From NCBI GenBank assembly GCA_018882625.1, contig VERO01000173.1:1-5409 (forward strand): a stretch of DNA of 5,409 nt, read 5' to 3'. Both the position numbers and the translations under genes were made by a program. This DNA is from Phycisphaerales bacterium. GTDB lineage: Bacteria > Planctomycetota > Phycisphaerae > Phycisphaerales > SM1A02. Of the stretch, positions 1-5,409 are shown piece by piece. The notes under the pieces are model-generated. The model saw nothing but the letters and a program-made list of their open reading frames with translations. It was not told the DNA's origin and searched no databases. Each line of letters starts with the position of its first letter. Position 1 is the stretch's first letter.

Positions 1-462
1 CCTCGCGGTGCAGGTGACGCGAAGGGACGGACCGGCGACGCATCGACTGCTCGCGGCGCACCGGGCGATGCGAGCGGGCGCGCAGGCGACACCCCTTCTG
101 AGAAGACTGACGGTGCCGATGCCGTGGCCGATTCTGACGCACCACTGTGTGAGCACACGGGCGATGCGCCGCGCACTGCACCGACCTGCGCGGAGCTCGT
201 CGCGCTCGTCTGCACCTACCCCGCAGACTGCCTCACCGATCGCGACCGCGACACGCTCCTGTCTGGTGAGACGCCGGCCGCGTGCCGCATCGCCGAGGGA
301 GACGTGAATCTCGACGGTCGCGTCGACGACCGCGATCTCGAGGCGTTCCTGATCGCGTGGGCGGACCGAGACCTCGTGCACGGCGACCTCAATCGCGACG
401 GCGCAATCGATGAGGCGGATCTACAGCTCGTCACGCACGCATGTCGACTTTCGGATGAGTGA
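1..462 (+). CDS. C-terminal part of a secreted protein with a dockerin-like EF-hand pair (5' end outside window)
   Basis: The frame is open from the first base to a TGA at 460-462, giving 153 visible residues. The true start lies upstream; the GTG at 124 is probably internal. Residues 3-31 are a Gly/Asp/Ala-rich degenerate repeat that looks like a flexible linker. Residues 50-95 carry five cysteines (50, 63, 71, 77, 95), and a sixth is at 148 near the end. The even number suggests disulfides and an extracytoplasmic location. Residues 100-147 hold two calcium-binding loops of dockerin type I style, GDVNLDGRVDDRDL and GDLNRDGAIDEADL, with the expected D-x-N-x-D-G-x-(V/I)-D-x-x-D-L spacing. Such repeats are common at the C-termini of planctomycete secreted proteins that have no cellulosome. 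There they are thought to act in calcium-dependent folding or surface attachment. The catalytic or main domain is not visible, so the protein's function is unknown. The calcium-loop assignment is firm. Confidence 0.8.
   Translation, partial: PRGAGDAKGRTGDASTARGAPGDASGRAGDTPSEKTDGADAVADSDAPLCEHTGDAPRTAPTCAELVALVCTYPADCLTDRDRDTLLSGETPAACRIAEGDVNLDGRVDDRDLEAFLIAWADRDLVHGDLNRDGAIDEADLQLVTHACRLSDE
13..93 (+). repeat. Imperfect 51-bp-spaced repeat encoding a Gly/Asp/Ala linker
   Basis: Two 30-bp segments, 13-42 and 64-93, encode GDAKGRTGDA and GDASGRAGDT. They start 17 codons apart. The DNA copies differ at many positions, so conservation is clearer in the protein. This looks like the tail of a longer low-complexity linker that may continue upstream of the window. 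Confidence 0.5.
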
Positions 463-482
463 CCGGGCATACGTCCACCCGG
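463..482 (+). terminator. Weak candidate hairpin after the dockerin-like gene
   Basis: CCGGG (463-467) can pair with CCCGG (478-482) around a 10-nt loop, starting at the first base after the stop codon. The stem has only five base pairs and no T-tract follows. Its position suits transcript-end formation, but this is weak evidence. Confidence 0.22.
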
Positions 483-535
483 ATTGACGTCCTGATAACA
501 CACGCAGATCGCTGTCAGTTTCGCACGTTCCAGAT

Positions 536-564
536 TTGACATCGATTGCTGTTAGTGTTACAGT
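536..564 (+). promoter_or_regulatory. Sigma-70-like promoter for the MerR / VIT-vWA operon
   Basis: A perfect -35 hexamer TTGACA (536-541) is followed after exactly 17 bp by TACAGT (559-564), a 4/6 match to TATAAT. The -10 box ends nine bases before the ATG at 574. Transcription would be expected to start around 570-573, leaving a leader of zero to a few bases. No Shine-Dalgarno sequence lies before this ATG, which agrees with leaderless translation. The 17-bp spacer is normal, unlike the 19-20 bp spacer of classic MerR-activated promoters, so activation by DNA untwisting is less likely here than simple repression. Confidence 0.65.
549..563 (+). promoter_or_regulatory. Candidate operator: imperfect palindrome overlapping the -10 box
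   Basis: CTGTTAGTGTTACAG is an imperfect inverted repeat in which five of seven symmetric positions pair (outer arms CTGT/ACAG). It covers the spacer and most of the -10 hexamer. MerR proteins bind as dimers to palindromes at or between promoter elements and often regulate themselves. This is therefore the best candidate site for the regulator encoded immediately downstream. The assignment comes from position and symmetry only. Confidence 0.35.
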
Positions 565-573
565 ACGCGCTCC

Positions 574-1152
574 ATGGCCACCGCCGCGTCCATCCTCCTG
601 TCTTTGCCAGAACCGGGCATCACCGTCGACGAGCTCGCACAGCGGGCGAACGCCGTGCTGTCGATGACGGGTCTCGCCCTCGCCGACGGGCGCACTGCCT
701 CGCGCATCGACACCCGCACGATCCGCTTCTACCAGACGCTTGGCCTGATCCCGAAGCCCGAGTACGAGGGGCGCCGCGCCCTCTACTCCACCACTCACCT
801 GCTCCGAATCGTTGCGGCGAAGCAGCTGCAGTCTGAGGGCTACTCGCTCGCGCAGATCCAGGCATCGCTTCCTGCGCGTCCAGATACGCAGCTCTTGCGG
901 GCGATTTCCCAAACGACCGCGGAATCCGTTGCCGATTCGCGCGCGCTGCGCCATCCCCGAGGACAGGACGCACACGCTGCGCACCCGCCCTCTCCCGTCG
1001 CTTCACCTGTCCCATCACCCGAACTGCGGGCCTTCACGCTCGCGAAAGGAGTCACCCTTCTCGTCGACACAACCTCCACGCCTGATCCCGAATCGATCGT
1101 CCGCACGCTCACCGATGCGCTTGCGCGCGCATCCGACCCATCACTGCAGTAG
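574..1152 (+). CDS. Atypical MerR-family transcriptional regulator
   Basis: This is a 192-residue protein with an N-terminal MerR-type winged helix-turn-helix. Helix 1 is ITVDELAQRANAVL (16-29), the signature segment is TRTIRFYQTLGLI (47-59), the wing spans about 60-71, and THLLRIVAAKQLQSEGYSLAQIQ (74-96, three pieces of the usual second half) completes the domain. Canonical MerR proteins have about 12 residues from the ELA motif to the TIRYY motif. Here the gap is about 17 residues longer (roughly 29-46). The protein has no cysteine, so it cannot sense metal or redox through cysteine thiols as MerR, CueR or SoxR do. Residues 100-150 are a Pro/Ala/Ser-rich linker. Residues 150-186 form a small unassigned C-terminal segment (ELRAFTLAKGVTLLVD onward). 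The ATG at 574 has no Shine-Dalgarno, but the promoter placement supports leaderless initiation there. The gene lies 37 bp upstream of the VIT-vWA gene and probably shares its transcript, so it likely controls that gene and itself. The ligand is unknown. The family call is firm. Confidence 0.88.
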   Translation: MATAASILLSLPEPGITVDELAQRANAVLSMTGLALADGRTASRIDTRTIRFYQTLGLIPKPEYEGRRALYSTTHLLRIVAAKQLQSEGYSLAQIQASLPARPDTQLLRAISQTTAESVADSRALRHPRGQDAHAAHPPSPVASPVPSPELRAFTLAKGVTLLVDTTSTPDPESIVRTLTDALARASDPSLQ

Positions 1153-1178
1153 GCCCACTTCTCACGTCACGCCCTTCC

Positions 1179-1183
1179 GGAGG
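1179..1183 (+). promoter_or_regulatory. Ribosome binding site deciding the VIT-vWA start
   Basis: GGAGG lies six bases before the ATG at 1190, the ideal spacing. The reading frame is open back to 812, where it overlaps the MerR gene in another frame. This site places the true start at 1190 rather than further upstream, and it fits 1190 better than the in-frame ATG at 1196. Confidence 0.8.
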
Positions 1184-1189
1184 AACCAG

Positions 1190-3685
1190 ATGACCATGAT
1201 CCCGCCCTCGATCCCGCCCGCACAGCCCTCGCGCCGCTCGCTCGGCTCGCTCCTCGGCATGGAACCGCCGCTGGACGATCCCGATTCGGGTGGCGGGGCC
1301 CCTGCCGATCGCGCACGTCGCGAACGGAAGGAGCCCATGAAGCTGCCGCTCGCGAAGGTCGTGGCGAGGGTCACGATCGTCGGCGACTGTGCGCAGACGG
1401 AGCTGCAGGAGCACTACACGAATCCGCATGACCGACCGCTGGACGTGCGGCACACGATTCCACTGGCGCACGGCGCTGCAGTCACTGGCGTGGAGATCCG
1501 TGCGGGCGGCCGCACGGTTCGGGGCGTGTGCAGGCGCATCGAGGAGGCTCGCGACGAGCACGCGAGCGCGAAGCGGCGCGGCAAGACCACGGCACTGATC
1601 CAGCAGCGGCGCGATGACCTTCACGAGATCAGCCTGGGCAATGTGCCGCCTGGTGCGTCCATCGTGATTGCCCTGACCATTGTCGAGCGTCTCCGCGTTG
1701 CGGATGGCCGCTTCGAGTTCAATCTGCCGACGGCAATCTCGCCCAAGTTCGTGCCAGGCAGGGGCATCGGGCATGACGGCGACGGCTGGGGACACGACAC
1801 AGAAGACGCGCCCGACGCATCGCACCTGACGCCGCCGGTGCTCGTGGGCCCCGCACCGCTGGTTGAACTTGATGTCACGCTCGCCGCTGGGGCGACGGAT
1901 ATCCGATCATCTGTCGCGCTCACCCGCACCGACGATTCCGATGGCCGCATCCGGTTGCGGCCGGCCGGCGAGCTCCGAGGCGATGGTGACGTGGTGATCC
2001 GCTTCTGGGGACGCGAGACCAAGTCCGTGCTCCGCGCGTACAGCGACGGCCGGCGCACGCTCGTCGTCGCGGATCCGCCCGTGACCCGGCAGCCACAGCA
2101 CGAGCAGGTCCGTGAGGCGGTCTACCTGCTTGACCGCTCGGGCTCCATGGAGGGCTCGCGGCTTGAGTCCGCGGTACGCGCACTGAAGGCATCTCTGCAC
2201 AGCCTCTCGCCTCGGGACTACGTGCAGATCATTGCCTTCGGCAGCTCGCTCACGAACTTCCGGCCGCGCCCGACGCGTGCGACTGCCGACACGGTCGATG
2301 CGGCGATGCGCTGGCTTGACCGGATCCGCGCAGAGGGGGGCACCAATGCAGTCGCGGCGCTTCAGGTTGCGTGCACGTCGAAGGTGGCCTCCAAGCGGGT
2401 GCGCACTGTGCTGCTGATCACCGACGGGAACGTGGCCAACGACGCGCAGATCCTCAACCTGGTACAGGCCATGGATCCCGCGACGCGGCTCTTCACGCTT
2501 GGGATCGGGCAGGCCCCGTCGCATGCCCTGCTCTCGCGCCTCGCGCGGCTCGGCGGCGGCACCTACGAGTCGGTGACGCGCCGGGACGACATCGAAGCCG
2601 AGATCGTGGCGCTCGACGCAGCCCTTGCCGGCCCGATCGCCTACGGCCTCCGCGAGTCGGGCGAAGAGGACTCCAACTGCGGTCCGCGTGCCGACCTGTT
2701 TTCAGGCCGTGCCGCCAGCTTCTTCCTCGAGGGCCACCGCGAGCGGGTCCGCATCGAGAGCGTCGACGGCTCCTTCAGTGCAGAGTGCGCCGTCCAGTCC
2801 TCGCCGATGCAGCTTGGCGCGCTGTGGGCGCGCGATGAGGTGGAGCGGCTCGAGGACCGGCGCATCGCGAAGCCTGAGCTCGCCGCTGAAGTCGATGCCG
2901 CGATCGCGGACCTTGGCGTGACGCACCAGATCCAGACGCGGCTCACCAGCTTCGTCGCGGTCGACGAGGCGAGCCAGGCCGTCGGCGAGCCGATCGCCAT
3001 GGTGCAGCCGGTGGCGGCGCCGAGGGACAGCGGCCTGATCCGCAATTGCATCGCAGTACCGCAGGTGCGTTCGATTGAGCTTCGGTCCTCGTACTGCGAT
3101 GTCATGGACAGGCCGGACCATGATGCCAGCGCGTATCACGACCGCGCGCACGCGAACCGGTTTCAGGGCCGGTTTGGTGCTCCGGTTGGCCGCGGTGGGG
3201 CACACCCCACGCGGCGCAGGACATCCCACACGCTGCCGATCATCGAGCTCCTCGGCGGCACGCACGGACTCCCGCCCAAGTTCGGCTCTCGTGATGCGTG
3301 GGTCCGATGCGGGCTCGGGCTGATCGTCGATGCACACGACGTCGCAATGCTCCGAGAGATATCGAGGAAGATCGGCTTCCCGCGGCAGATCGCGCCGGAG
3401 GCGCTGTATGCCGAGCACATGACGCTGGCGCACGCGCTCGTCATGATGATCTTGGCTGTGGCGTGGGATGCCGTCGACTGGGAGGATGGCGCAACCGGCG
3501 ACCCGCTGAACGCGGGGTCACCTGAGCCCCCGCCCGAGCAGTGGGAGCGCATCGCCGAAGTGCTGAAGGCCCACGCGGCGCATCCCGGCATGGTCCACTT
3601 CATGGTCGCCGGCCAAGCCTCTGACATCCCCGGGATGATCCGCGCGGCGGCATGCATTGCTGCGAACATGGTTGCTCGAGCGTGA
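1190..3685 (+). CDS. VIT and vWA domain protein, cytoplasmic, with unassigned C-terminal domain
   Basis: This is an 831-residue protein. Residues 1-50 are polar and Pro-rich, with no signal peptide or membrane segment. Residues about 50-170 form a VIT (vault / inter-alpha-trypsin) domain, visible in the ELQEHYTNPHDRPLDVRHTIPL segment (71-92) and in LGNVPPG (149-155). Residues about 309-480 form a vWA domain with a complete MIDAS: DRSGS at 315-319, Thr385 in GGTN and Asp412 in ITDG. It should therefore bind a divalent metal and, by family analogy, a partner protein. HQIQTRLTSFVAVDE (579-593) matches the conserved LxTxxTSFVAVD motif that follows vWA in VIT-vWA proteins. Residues about 595-680 are low-complexity, rich in Arg, His and Asp. 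Residues about 682-831 form a separate folded-looking domain I cannot assign, with hydrophobic helices such as LAHALVMMILAVAWDAVDW (746-764). Known VIT-vWA proteins include vault PARP4 and the inter-alpha-trypsin heavy chains; bacterial versions are mostly uncharacterised. The close spacing to the MerR gene indicates one operon. The domain call is firm, but the biological role is unknown. Confidence 0.92.
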   Translation: MTMIPPSIPPAQPSRRSLGSLLGMEPPLDDPDSGGGAPADRARRERKEPMKLPLAKVVARVTIVGDCAQTELQEHYTNPHDRPLDVRHTIPLAHGAAVTGVEIRAGGRTVRGVCRRIEEARDEHASAKRRGKTTALIQQRRDDLHEISLGNVPPGASIVIALTIVERLRVADGRFEFNLPTAISPKFVPGRGIGHDGDGWGHDTEDAPDASHLTPPVLVGPAPLVELDVTLAAGATDIRSSVALTRTDDSDGRIRLRPAGELRGDGDVVIRFWGRETKSVLRAYSDGRRTLVVADPPVTRQPQHEQVREAVYLLDRSGSMEGSRLESAVRALKASLHSLSPRDYVQIIAFGSSLTNFRPRPTRATADTVDAAMRWLDRIRAEGGTNAVAALQVACTSKVASKRVRTVLLITDGNVANDAQILNLVQAMDPATRLFTLGIGQAPSHALLSRLARLGGGTYESVTRRDDIEAEIVALDAALAGPIAYGLRESGEEDSNCGPRADLFSGRAASFFLEGHRERVRIESVDGSFSAECAVQSSPMQLGALWARDEVERLEDRRIAKPELAAEVDAAIADLGVTHQIQTRLTSFVAVDEASQAVGEPIAMVQPVAAPRDSGLIRNCIAVPQVRSIELRSSYCDVMDRPDHDASAYHDRAHANRFQGRFGAPVGRGGAHPTRRRTSHTLPIIELLGGTHGLPPKFGSRDAWVRCGLGLIVDAHDVAMLREISRKIGFPRQIAPEALYAEHMTLAHALVMMILAVAWDAVDWEDGATGDPLNAGSPEPPPEQWERIAEVLKAHAAHPGMVHFMVAGQASDIPGMIRAAACIAANMVARA

Positions 3686-3698
3686 CTCGTGCTGTGCC

Positions 3699-3724
3699 AC
3701 CAGATCTGGTAGGCGATCTGCCTA
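3699..3724. terminator. Overlapping palindromes between convergent genes, possible bidirectional terminator
   Basis: ACCAGATCTGGT (3699-3710) is a perfect 12-bp palindrome. It can be lengthened by GCC (3696-3698) pairing with GGC (3712-3714) across one bulged A. TAGGC (3710-3714) can alternatively pair with GCCTA (3720-3724) around a GATCT loop, so the two hairpins compete for shared bases. The site begins 13 bp after one stop codon and ends 22 bp before the end of the opposing gene. That placement suits a shared terminator. No T-run follows on either strand, so intrinsic termination is uncertain. Confidence 0.38.
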
Positions 3725-3746
3725 ACGGCCTCGGCCAATGACGGCG

Positions 3747-5409
3747 CTAGCCGCCGAAGATCGAGTTCAGCAGCGAGTTCCCCTTGGGGGCCTCCACTCC
3801 AGGAATCTCCGCCCCTGGAACCTGCACGCCACCCGGCAGGGCTGGCTCCGCCTCAGGCTCCGCCTTCGGCACCACCGTGGACGCGCTCCCTCCGGGTGAA
3901 GTGGCCATGTAGCCCGGTGGATAGCTATCCCAAGACGAGCCCTCGTACGCATAGCCGACCTGGCTCACAAGGTCACTGACCGACTCCTCCTGAGTCCACG
4001 CCTTTACGAGTTCACGATTCGTCAGGTCATAGACGCGGATCATCGAGTAGATGGTTGCCTCACGCCGGATGAACATCGGCAACTTTTCGTGAGTGACGCC
4101 CGCCCTCTTCACCTTGAAGCAAATGAGCCGGTCTGGTGCAGGATCATCGCCAGCCTTCGACTCCAGTGCAATCGCAGCAGACCACTCTCCCTCGCGCTCG
4201 GCTATGGGCACACCCTTGGCGAGGAACGTCTCCATGAGCTGCTGCAGCATCAGATCGCCAGCGTTCGAGTCGGGCTGTCCGGCCGAGAAGGCTGTGGCGC
4301 TGCCGGCGCCGAGCGCACGTACCACAGCCACGGGATCCTTCTTGAGTATGTCCTCGAGGTCAGCCATGCCGCGCAGCATCGCCTCAAGCGCGACGGGATC
4401 ACGCTTGGTCACGTCGGCTATCAAACCTCCATCAAGCAGTCCAGGATCCACGGGCGCCTCGATCACCGCATCACCCTTGAGAACAGCGACCCGCTGATTT
4501 TGCCTGCCAGGACCTGGGTCCGGAAGCAGCGCGAGAACTGCCGAACCCTCGCCTAGCGCATCATCGCATCGGCCCGCAAGCCCATTGGCCCAGCGACGAA
4601 CGCACTGGCGGAACAGGTCGAACGATGACATCTCCTCCCGCACGGCCACATCCACACGAGGAGCGGGCTTGGCCGCGGGCGGGGCCGGCCGGGGCGCCGG
4701 AGTCTCCTCCGGCAGCACCTGCACCGTGGTCCGCACGTCGCGGACCAGCGAGAAGATGTCTACGGCCCGGATCGATAGACGGTATGTGCCAGCAGCCTTG
4801 TAGACATGCTCCAGCTGTGCGCCATCGATGGCGTCAATCGGCACGGCAGACGGCGGCGATCCATCGCCCCAGTCAATCAAGACCTCCACGGGAGGGTTCT
4901 GGGCATCCCGGTAGTCCGTCTGGTGCACGGTCACGGGCATAGGGCTTCCCGCCACCGCGCTGAATGTCGCCTGCTCGAGCACGTCCTTGATTGCGTAGAT
5001 GTCGAGCGGTCTGGGGATGCTCCCGTACGGGAAACGGGGCTGGTAGTCCGCGAGCGCCCCGTACTGCAGCGCAGCATCAGGCTTGCACCAGATGGCAGGC
5101 CTCGGGTCGATCACCTGGAGCGTGCGGCTCGCCAGCGACCACTGTCCAGCCCGGTCAAACCCGAGGATCACGAGCGTGACTTGCGGGCTCTCGTACTCGG
5201 GTCGCCAATCCACCGACTTGCCCCTGCCGATGACGCGTGAGGGGCCCTGTGGTGGATCGAACAGCGAGTCGCGCGGACCAAGGGTGCTCTCGATCCTCCT
5301 TCGGAGATCGAGCACGCTGGGAATGCCTGGCATGGTGGCAAGTCGGGAGGGGGTCGCCGAGAAGGTGTCCGGACCGATCTCGGCCGCACTGTCAAAGACA
5401 ATCCAGTAG
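3747..5409 (-). CDS. PKD-domain protein of unknown function (5' end outside window)
   Basis: The frame ends at a TAG (3749-3747) and stays open to the window edge. An in-frame ATG at 5333 would give 528 residues, but it has no Shine-Dalgarno. The 25 codons before it read as plausible protein (WIVFDSAAEIGPDTFSATPS), so the real start is probably beyond 5409. Numbered from that ATG, residues about 45-80 look like a beta-rich segment. Residues about 125-208 form a PKD domain with the hallmark IDWGDGSPP (153-161) and HVYKAAGTYRLSIRAVD (176-192). A Pro/Ala linker follows (209-228). Residues 235-475 are an unassigned domain containing KRDPVALEAML, KKDPVAVVRALG and IYSMIRVYDLTNRELVKAW (428-446). The tail (479-518) is rich in Pro, Glu and Gly and ends in LLNSIFGG. 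PKD domains are beta-sandwich modules usually found on extracytoplasmic proteins, so export is likely. The signal sequence would lie outside the window. The gene is convergent with the VIT-vWA gene and has no evident link to it. Confidence 0.85.
   Translation of the reverse strand, partial: YWIVFDSAAEIGPDTFSATPSRLATMPGIPSVLDLRRRIESTLGPRDSLFDPPQGPSRVIGRGKSVDWRPEYESPQVTLVILGFDRAGQWSLASRTLQVIDPRPAIWCKPDAALQYGALADYQPRFPYGSIPRPLDIYAIKDVLEQATFSAVAGSPMPVTVHQTDYRDAQNPPVEVLIDWGDGSPPSAVPIDAIDGAQLEHVYKAAGTYRLSIRAVDIFSLVRDVRTTVQVLPEETPAPRPAPPAAKPAPRVDVAVREEMSSFDLFRQCVRRWANGLAGRCDDALGEGSAVLALLPDPGPGRQNQRVAVLKGDAVIEAPVDPGLLDGGLIADVTKRDPVALEAMLRGMADLEDILKKDPVAVVRALGAGSATAFSAGQPDSNAGDLMLQQLMETFLAKGVPIAEREGEWSAAIALESKAGDDPAPDRLICFKVKRAGVTHEKLPMFIRREATIYSMIRVYDLTNRELVKAWTQEESVSDLVSQVGYAYEGSSWDSYPPGYMATSPGGSASTVVPKAEPEAEPALPGGVQVPGAEIPGVEAPKGNSLLNSIFGG

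Noticed and set aside
8..307. Plus-strand frame of 99 residues overlapping the dockerin-like gene
   Set aside because: Arg/Ala/Ser-rich low-complexity translation with no motif. The overlapping frame has clear calcium-binding loops.
484..512. Second possible promoter starting with TTGACG at 484-489
   Set aside because: No acceptable -10 hexamer is found at 15-19 bp spacing. The 536-564 promoter is far better.
421..984. Minus-strand frame of 187 residues opposite the MerR gene
   Set aside because: It lies opposite the conserved MerR domain and has Arg-rich shadow composition, typical of high-GC antisense frames.
812..1189. Upstream in-frame extension of the VIT-vWA gene overlapping the MerR gene
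   Set aside because: The extra 126 residues are Arg/Ser/Pro-rich shadow translation of the MerR frame. The GGAGG six bases before the ATG at 1190 sets the start.
1109..1825. Minus-strand frame of 238 residues opposite the VIT domain
   Set aside because: No recognisable motif. The plus strand encodes a well-conserved VIT domain.
2702..3433. Minus-strand frame of 243 residues opposite the end of the VIT-vWA gene
   Set aside because: Arg/His-rich antisense translation with no domain. The plus frame carries the TSFVAVD motif.
574..3685. Assignment of the MerR / VIT-vWA pair to a known anti-phage or MoxR-vWA conflict system
   Set aside because: No MoxR ATPase, protease, nuclease or other effector partner is visible in the window, so a defence role is not supported by the sequence.
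4089..4556. Plus-strand frame of 155 residues opposite the PKD gene
   Set aside because: No motif and no ribosome site. The minus frame is continuous from the PKD domain to its stop.

Overview
The window is GC-rich throughout and holds four protein-coding genes. Two are complete and two run off the ends. The organism is probably a planctomycete, perhaps of the Phycisphaerae type. This rests on the paired dockerin-like repeats in a non-cellulosomal secreted protein, a PKD-domain protein, the high GC and the codon use. It is an inference from gene style, not from a marker gene.

Layout: (1) 1-462, plus strand: the C-terminal end of a secreted or surface protein. It has a Gly/Asp/Ala-rich repetitive linker, six cysteines, and two EF-hand-like dockerin repeats at its C-terminus. 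(2) 463-573: an intergenic stretch with a weak hairpin just after the stop codon and a strong sigma-70-like promoter. The -10 box lies so close to the next ATG that the mRNA should be leaderless or nearly so. (3) 574-1152, plus: an atypical MerR-family regulator. (4) 1190-3685, plus: an 831-residue cytoplasmic VIT + von Willebrand A (vWA) protein with an intact metal-binding (MIDAS) site and an unassigned C-terminal domain. (5) 3686-3746: a short gap between convergent genes that contains overlapping palindromes. (6) 3747-5409, minus: a PKD-domain protein of unknown function whose reading frame stays open to the window edge.

The most interesting unit is the MerR / VIT-vWA pair (574-3685). The genes are 37 bp apart and share one evident promoter. 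The regulator has an insertion inside its helix-turn-helix, has no cysteines, and lacks a recognisable effector-binding domain. The second protein combines a VIT domain and a metal-dependent vWA adhesion fold, but shows no signal peptide or membrane segment. A transcription factor co-expressed with an intracellular VIT-vWA scaffold suggests a regulated cytoplasmic assembly of unknown purpose. The flanking dockerin and PKD genes look like unrelated envelope or surface genes.

No tRNA, rRNA, CRISPR array, insertion sequence, attachment site or origin was seen.
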